DNA of 64,000 bases from Urechis unicinctus (Eukaryota > Annelida > Polychaeta > Xenopneusta > Urechidae), in assembly GCA_034190875.2 (NCBI GenBank), contig CM067356.1, forward strand, positions 32,953,192 through 33,017,191, written 5' to 3'. The first letter of the stretch is position 1; each line of letters opens with the position of its first letter. The notes beneath the pieces were generated by a model that saw nothing but the letters and a program-made list of their open reading frames with translations, had not been told where the DNA came from and made no database searches. Shown piece after piece: positions 59,081-64,000 of this stretch. A program made the position numbers and the translations under genes.

Positions 59081-59388
59081 GCTCATGGCTTGCTGCCAGG
59101 ATAACAATAATTATTAAGAATACCGAGTAAATAATGCTAGCTACGTTGGATACTGCTGCTCTGTTGCTGACAATGTTATTGCATCAAACAGAAATCATGT
59201 TGTTGTATATTGTCACTCATGAATTGAGTGACGTTTTATTACAGATTTAAAATCAAAATACAGACTAAAATTATATACAATAGCATGTGCTAACATTATA
59301 CATATATATTTAGCATATCATGGTAAATTATACAATTCATACAATATAATACAAGAGTTGGCAGCAAGGTGGGGGCCAGAATACGGCC
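59081..59388 (-). repeat. Split direct repeat B2 (element 3' end)
   Basis: 308 bp matching 59665-59972 at a constant offset of 584, with one difference seen (AATAATTATTAAG here, AATAATTGTTAAG in B1). Four more bases (TTAT) are shared just outside. The outer end touches the TA-rich tract. Confidence 0.9.
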
Positions 59389-59664
59389 CAACCCAAATAA
59401 TACAATTAAACCAAATGGAGGAGACAGGGGAGGTGTGGTGGGATGAGAACTTTTTGCTGCAAAGTTTTCCAAAGGCGATGCGCGAAGAGAACAGGCCGCG
59501 TGCCTGGTGCAACGCCTGTGATTGGATGGTCGCTAACGCCCCTAGCGGGAGTGAAGCGACTTACCAACTTGGCGCGCGAGATATGGAAAACCGCTAAGAA
59601 CAACCACGATAAGGCGCAAGCCTTCACATAAAATACATTATGACATGCCATAATTAATCATTAT
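59389..59664 (-). repeat. Split direct repeat A2
   Basis: A 276-bp GC-richer segment between B1 and B2. In Ngaro-type elements this segment matches the A1 repeat at the 5' end, which would lie to the right of this window. The open frames through it in both directions have no recognised domain. Confidence 0.7.
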
Positions 59665-59972
59665 GCTCATGGCTTGCTGCCAGGATAACAATAATTGTTA
59701 AGAATACCGAGTAAATAATGCTAGCTACGTTGGATACTGCTGCTCTGTTGCTGACAATGTTATTGCATCAAACAGAAATCATGTTGTTGTATATTGTCAC
59801 TCATGAATTGAGTGACGTTTTATTACAGATTTAAAATCAAAATACAGACTAAAATTATATACAATAGCATGTGCTAACATTATACATATATATTTAGCAT
59901 ATCATGGTAAATTATACAATTCATACAATATAATACAAGAGTTGGCAGCAAGGTGGGGGCCAGAATACGGCC
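59665..59972 (-). repeat. Split direct repeat B1
   Basis: Near-identical partner of 59081-59388. It is preceded on the minus strand by the internal region and followed by A2. Confidence 0.9.
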
Positions 59973-60195
59973 ACAAGGCAAGCCAGGCTCGCCTTCCCCC
60001 ACCCAAAGTATCCACAACAATAGACTAATAGCAATGACGATAATGTAACAATCCATATCTGGATTTTACAAGACAATATCAGAGAGCATGACACACAGAT
60101 GTGAATGGTGAACTGATTACAAAAACTGACGCTAACTGAGGTAGTAGTGTGGAGTTGCAGGAGGAATATATCACTGAGCCTCTTTAGTCAGTCAA

Positions 60196-60631
60196 CAGTT
60201 AGCCACCAGGCTACAACTGCCGAAACAGACCATCTAAAACACTATGTTAAGGAAATGATTCCTCAGCTAGCCACCAGGCTACAACTGAGACGTGGATCAT
60301 GCCTTTATTACTGAATTCTGTTATGGCAGTTACAAAATGTTAGAGTATTAAGCCCCAGCTAGCCACCAGGCTACAACTGTGGCTATTTTATGGTGTTTTA
60401 TTGGCAAACTTGATAGCTCTACAATCCAGTGGTCAGCTAGCCACCAGGCTACAACTGATCCCCGGACTATATTGCTAATATTGAATTGGTTTGATAGGCC
60501 CTTAAAACAAATGTAAGAGAAATAAGCCCCAGCTAGCCACCAGGCTACAACTGTGGCTATTTTATGGTGTTTTATTGGCAAACTTGATAGCTCTACAATC
60601 CAGTGGTCAGCTAGCCACCAGGCTACAACTG
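60196..60631 (-). repeat. Six copies of a 24-bp imperfect palindrome
   Basis: Copies start at 60196, 60264, 60356, 60434, 60530 and 60608 on the plus strand. Each has arms TAGCC/GGCTA around an ACCA loop and outer CAG/CTG with a small bulge. The first copy has CAGTT in place of CAGCT; otherwise they are identical. Spacing is 68-96 bp. Copies 3-4 and 5-6 lie in a perfect 112-bp duplication (60349-60460 and 60523-60634). They lie between the recombinase stop codon and B1, so they may be protein-binding sites used in transcription or recombination. That role is inferred. The repeats create a false VVAWWLA protein repeat on the minus strand. Confidence 0.85.
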
Positions 60632-60697
60632 ATGCCTGGACCGTGTTGCTAATAATACCTCTATTAAGATGAAATGAACATACCACTTAAAAGTGAT

Positions 60698-61531
60698 TTA
60701 GATTGAGGATGGGGGATCGCTAGTGACCGCCTGAAAATGTGGAACGCGGATGTATCGCTTGTATGCATCGGACTTCCACCGACCTAGTTTTTGAATGTCC
60801 TGGTCAGAGACGCCTTGTGCACAAGCTGAGGTAGCGGCTCCCAAGCGGAAGGAATGTGGTTTAATATGCGCGTCCCTGATGTTTGCCTGACGAAGAGTAG
60901 CTTTAAGCTGATTGCTAAACGCACTACGTGAAACTGGAATGCCACAAGGGAAGCAAAAAAGCGGTCCCGGAGTTGTTCCGCGAAGGGATGTATATTGCTG
61001 TAGTTTTGACACCACACAATAACGAGACACTGTTGAGGAGTTGATGCGAATAACAAAGGGCTGTCGTGAGGTATTTCCTTTAAAATAGCGCAGTGTTATT
61101 TCTACACCTGTAGGTGTATTGCCTGGCGGAACAGAGGAGAAAGTAAAACTGCAGTCATGAAGTTGCACGCATTGCGAAGTGATGTGCTGATTTCGAATGG
61201 TGATTTCCCCAATTCTGAGAAAAGCATGAAAAGCCAGAAGGAACATACTTTGGAATAGCAAGATATTAAAGTTGGAAAGTCCAGACTTTGCTATGGAGTC
61301 AACTAGGGTATGAAGGAGAGATAGGTGTATAGGGCTACGTTGTGGTTTTGCAATACCTGCCCGTTGTACACCGCTCAATAATTTTTTGACAATGAATGAA
61401 GATGAATGATCTTTGAACCCCAGCATCTTGTTGAAGAAGCAAACAGCAGTAGAATACGTAAGTATGGAAGAGGAAGCAAATCCTTGAGAATGTAAGTAAG
61501 TGATAAAAGTGATCAGAAAATCAATTGACAC
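60698..61531 (-). CDS. Tyrosine recombinase of the Ngaro-like element
   Basis: The 277-codon frame is open from the first Met to TGA and catalyses integration of the circular cDNA in this group of elements. Catalytic positions seen: Arg106 in AFHAFLRIGEIT, the H-x-x-R box at His226-Arg229 (KPHSFRLGAATSA), the GRW position at about 250-252 (KLGRWKSDAYKRYIR), and Tyr260 as the likely nucleophile. This HSFR...GRWKSDAY arrangement is typical of Ngaro and related elements. The frame continues upstream in the same phase through YRRAVVKYASFVDS, but meets a TAG at 61604-61606 and a TGA at 61658-61660. It may therefore once have been fused to RNase H. The recombinase domain itself looks intact. Confidence 0.9.
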   Translation of the reverse strand: MSIDFLITFITYLHSQGFASSSILTYSTAVCFFNKMLGFKDHSSSFIVKKLLSGVQRAGIAKPQRSPIHLSLLHTLVDSIAKSGLSNFNILLFQSMFLLAFHAFLRIGEITIRNQHITSQCVQLHDCSFTFSSVPPGNTPTGVEITLRYFKGNTSRQPFVIRINSSTVSRYCVVSKLQQYTSLRGTTPGPLFCFPCGIPVSRSAFSNQLKATLRQANIRDAHIKPHSFRLGAATSACAQGVSDQDIQKLGRWKSDAYKRYIRVPHFQAVTSDPPSSI

Positions 61532-61657
61532 TGGAAAGAAAGAGCGAGATGAGTGGACTGAATCTACGAAACTAGCATATTTAACTACTGCACGGCGGTA
61601 AAACTAGCCTTGAGGAAGGAGCCAAGGATTCCGAAAGGAGCCTAGCGGCTTGTTGCC

Positions 61658-62509
61658 TCAGTGAAGGGAGACCAGGTGCCTGGGAATTAGAGTGGGATGT
61701 GGATCCAGCCAAGGAGCAATTCTTTTGGCTTCCTGGAAATTGAAACGGGACAATTTGTCAGGCACAACGTTTTGAAAACCAGGAACATGCTGAGCTTTGA
61801 ACATTATGTTGAATTTGAGGGCAACAACCACCAGACGACGCACCAAAATCATTATGACTGGGTCTTTGGAAGTTTGTTTGTTTATTATAGCAACGACCGC
61901 AGTATTGTCGGTTTTAAAAAGAATCTTTTTACGTGAGAGACAATCTCCCCAAATTTCAATACTGACTACTATTGGGAACAGTTCCTTAAGAGTTATGTGA
62001 TATTTGTCCCAGGAGGTTGGCCATTTTCCAGCAAACCAATGTGTTCCGCATACTGCGGCAAAACCCAGCGAACCAGATGCATCAGAGAAGAGTTTGAGGT
62101 CCTCTGAACGAGTCCAGGATTCTTCAAGGAACAAGGAGATCCCATTATAAACAGAAAGGAAATCTAACCACGCTTGCATGTCTGCTCTTGACTGGGAATT
62201 GAGCCTTATTTTGTGATGAGGTTTGCTTGCCTTTACTGTCAGGTCAATTATCCTACGAAGGAAGGCCCGACCTGGTTGAATCACTCGACAAGCGAAGTTA
62301 AGAACCCCTACCAAGGATTGTAATTCCTTTAGTGTGACCTTTTTCCTTGTTCTGAATTGAGTAAGGAGGGCGACACACTTTTGCACCTTGTCCATAGGTA
62401 ATCTAGCCTGCATTGCTAACGAATCGAGCTCAATGCCATGAGCAGTTAATTTTGTGCAGGGAGGGACAGTTTTTTTCGCTGTTTGATGGGAATACCACAA
62501 TTTTTGCAC
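61658..62509 (-). CDS. RNase H domain of the Ngaro-like polyprotein
   Basis: RNase H removes the RNA strand during cDNA synthesis. Domain residues in this frame: Asp143 (LFSDASGSLGFAAV), Glu176 (TLKELFPIV), Asp201 (FKTDNTAVVAI) and Asp251 (HVPGFQNVVPDKLSRF), a complete D-E-D-D set. The first residues up to about 12 are not homologous. The true link is from the reverse transcriptase frame by a -1 shift at the seven-A run 62470-62476 (minus strand). The frame ends at TGA 61658-61660, and the same frame continues toward the recombinase after one more stop. RNase H and reverse transcriptase normally share one frame in this group, so the break is either recoding or damage. Confidence 0.85.
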   Translation of the reverse strand: MQKLWYSHQTAKKTVPPCTKLTAHGIELDSLAMQARLPMDKVQKCVALLTQFRTRKKVTLKELQSLVGVLNFACRVIQPGRAFLRRIIDLTVKASKPHHKIRLNSQSRADMQAWLDFLSVYNGISLFLEESWTRSEDLKLFSDASGSLGFAAVCGTHWFAGKWPTSWDKYHITLKELFPIVVSIEIWGDCLSRKKILFKTDNTAVVAIINKQTSKDPVIMILVRRLVVVALKFNIMFKAQHVPGFQNVVPDKLSRFNFQEAKRIAPWLDPHPTLIPRHLVSLH

Positions 62510-63270
62510 ATGGCAAGGAAACTATTGAGGTCTTTTGCTGTTTTATTGGAATTTTGAGGGCCGACAAAGATGAAGTCATCTAGTATGTGGCTCAGACCAG
62601 CGACATTGAGTTTGTTATAGGCTGCCCATTGTAAGGCAGAGCTGAAGGCTTCAAAAATGCTACAAGACATGCGGCATCCCATTGGCAAGCATTTGTCAAA
62701 ATAGATTTTTTCCTTAAATTGGAAACCCAGCAGGTGTCTTTCTGCAGGCCTTACTGGTATAATGCGGAAAGCTTCTTCGATGTCGCATTTTGCCAATGTG
62801 CAGCCTGAACCAAACGATTGAACTAATTGAATGACATCATCAAGAGTTTCATATTTGACTGAACTGTCTTTGGGGTCGATGAAATAATTCACTGAAGAAA
62901 ATGGAGGTTCCGAAAGGTCATGAATAAGCCTAAATTTGTTAACTTCTTTTTTTGGTACAACGCCTAAAGGGGAAACCACAAAGTTTGGGAAAGGAGGAGA
63001 ATCATAGGGCCCCGAAATCCTGCCGAGCTGAAGCTCCTTTTGTATCATATTTTGCACCACTTGTGGAAATTGCTGAACACTTTTGTGATTTTTTGACAAT
63101 TGATTTTGCAATGGGCCTTGGTATTGAATGCTGAAACCAAATCGAAAACCCTGTAAAATGTAGTTTAAAGTGGATGCATGATACCCGGACAGGAACTGCT
63201 CCAATTGTTTAATTTTTACTGGAGTGACCACCTCTTTTTTGCAGACTGTGAGGCAATTCGGGCTTGACCG
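62446..63270 (-). CDS. Reverse transcriptase of the Ngaro-like element
   Basis: This domain copies the element RNA into DNA. Motifs, counted from the GTG at 63231: KFRLIHDLS at 99-107, KCDIEEAFR with catalytic Asp150, LPMGCRMSC at 182-190, and the active-site LDDF at 217-220, where Leu replaces the Tyr of the common YxDD as is usual for DIRS/Ngaro enzymes. No ATG opens the frame. It follows the gag stop codon (TAA 63271-63273) in the same phase with no further stop, so expression may need readthrough, re-initiation or an unseen intron. The C-terminal homology leaves this frame at the seven-A run and continues in the RNase H frame. Confidence 0.9.
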   Translation of the reverse strand, partial: RSSPNCLTVCKKEVVTPVKIKQLEQFLSGYHASTLNYILQGFRFGFSIQYQGPLQNQLSKNHKSVQQFPQVVQNMIQKELQLGRISGPYDSPPFPNFVVSPLGVVPKKEVNKFRLIHDLSEPPFSSVNYFIDPKDSSVKYETLDDVIQLVQSFGSGCTLAKCDIEEAFRIIPVRPAERHLLGFQFKEKIYFDKCLPMGCRMSCSIFEAFSSALQWAAYNKLNVAGLSHILDDFIFVGPQNSNKTAKDLNSFLAMCKNCGIPIKQRKKLSLPAQN

Positions 63271-64000
63271 TTACCCTGACAGGCTGATGTTTTGTGGGGG
63301 GGCTTGACACTTGTAACAGCAATGGGTGTTTTGAAAGCGGCACTGCTTGTTGGTGCATTGACCAAATCGCTGGTAGGCCCAGCAAGTGCCTGGACGAAAG
63401 GGCTGCTGGTGTTGTCCCACACGCCCTGCACTAAAAGGTTTTGAGAGGAGTGGCCTGGCTGGGGCATATTGTAATGCGAGGTGTGAAGCCTCTGTATACA
63501 GCATGAGGTCAACATGACCCCATGTTAGGCTAGTGTCAAATTGCTTTGCCCACCGAAAATTATCATCATAGTGGCGCCACGCCTCTGCCCCGTAAGTTTA
63601 GGCTAGCCATTTTTTGACTGTGGCCATATATTTCAGCAGGCCCCCAGCCAGTTGAGGGTCTTGTTCACATGCAATAGATGTAAAAATCTCAAATGCTTCG
63701 GCCCATTCCCCAATTGAGAGCAATTGCTTGGGTTTGTCTTTACCATCTTGGGGTTTTTTGGGGATGGGATTGACAAGCTCCTGCAGGTGAACAAAACGCC
63801 CTTCCCATATTAGTTGCTTAGTCAGCAATGGGATGTGCGCACCCAATGGAGCGGCGAGTCTAACAGGGTTTTTGGTTGGGGCCTGAGGCTCAGTGTCCTG
63901 CAACTCACCTGAACCTAATATTGACGCCAATGCCTGGTTAACCACTTCTGGTTCTTGCTGATTAATTGGCGGCGTAGGATCTGGTTGTGGTTGCGAAACC
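63271..64000 (-). pseudogene. Gag-like protein of the Ngaro-like element, 5' truncated by the window, one internal stop
   Basis: The frame is open to the window edge and begins there with a Pro/Gln-rich stretch (VSQPQPDPTPPINQQEPE). The middle part (VRLAAPLGAHIPLLTKQLIW, then GEWAEAFEIFTSIACE) resembles the capsid-like region of Ngaro gag. A TAA at 63598-63600 interrupts it, and the same frame resumes with AEAWRHYDDNFRWAKQFDTS. A zinc-finger motif follows with Cys-x8-Cys-x4-Cys-x5-His spacing (CWAYQRFGQCTNKQCRFQ) and a further CCYKC. The frame ends LSG then TAA at 63271. The internal stop makes this copy defective unless it is an assembly error. The start codon is outside the window. Confidence 0.8.

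Larger units (their letters stand above)
59081..64000 (-). mobile_element. Ngaro-like tyrosine-recombinase retrotransposon (runs off the right edge)
   Basis: Reading on the minus strand the order is gag, reverse transcriptase, RNase H, tyrosine recombinase, a non-coding block with 24-bp repeats, then B1-A2-B2. There is no methyltransferase-like domain between RNase H and recombinase. Split direct repeats, a recombinase in place of an integrase, and no methyltransferase fit the Ngaro group of the DIRS order. DIRS1-type elements instead have inverted termini and a methyltransferase. The 5' repeat A1 and the start of gag must lie beyond 64000. B1 and B2 differ at one base in 308, so the copy is young. 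Gag and pol carry several in-frame stops and one frame change. Confidence 0.9.

Noticed and set aside
59358..59631. Open frames across the A2 repeat
   Set aside because: They overlap in both strands inside a terminal repeat of the retroelement and show no domain.
60196..60631. CRISPR array
   Set aside because: There are six short repeats with spacers of unequal length (44-72 bp), two spacers are identical, no cas genes are present, and the context is a eukaryotic retroelement.
60348..60686. Minus-strand frame with repeated VVAWWLA
   Set aside because: It is the translation of the six 24-bp repeats and the 112-bp duplication, in a non-coding part of the Ngaro-like element.

Overview
The window is gene-poor, AT-rich eukaryotic DNA. 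It holds long (GT)n and (TA)n microsatellites, a minisatellite, GT-AG introns, and two animal-type transposable elements: a Kolobok-like THAP DNA transposon and a Ngaro-like tyrosine-recombinase retrotransposon. Together with a SINE-like fragment at about 54.33-54.49 kb, this points to a metazoan, most likely an aquatic invertebrate. The species cannot be told from the sequence. No rRNA, intact tRNA, CRISPR array or bacterial feature was seen.

Layout. 1-3.4 kb: non-coding apart from one GC-richer repeat (2.33-2.56 kb). 3.44-19.85 kb and 29.15-45.72 kb: two direct copies (A and B) of one ancestral segment of about 16.5 kb, diverged by a few percent in the parts compared and by large indels. 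Both copies carry the same (GT)n and (TA)n loci, a 118-codon open frame, the 3' exons of an unrecognised spliced gene, and a 53-bp minisatellite (about 35 monomers in A, about 5 in B). 19.85-28.3 kb and 45.7-58.5 kb: mostly anonymous sequence made of very old diverged repeats.

Copy B is interrupted by a 3,473-bp element (33,882-37,354) with 20-bp terminal inverted repeats and flanking TTAA. On the minus strand it carries a spliced THAP-domain transposase gene that lacks its central core and has frameshifts. On the plus strand it carries a convergent gene related to the cysteine-rich C-terminal domain of P2X7 receptors. The two genes overlap at their stop codons, and each has a TGACGTCA palindrome upstream of its start. 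This two-gene transposon is the most interesting system in the window.

From 59,081 to beyond the right edge lies a minus-strand Ngaro-like element in the order gag (CCCH finger), reverse transcriptase, RNase H, tyrosine recombinase, then the split direct repeats B1-A2-B2. B1 and B2 differ at one base in 308, so the insertion is recent, yet gag and pol contain in-frame stops and a -1 frame change at a seven-A run. Six copies of a 24-bp imperfect palindrome lie between the recombinase gene and B1.

Every recognisable gene here is broken in at least one place. Several breaks sit in homopolymers, so assembly error and genuine decay cannot be separated from this sequence alone.
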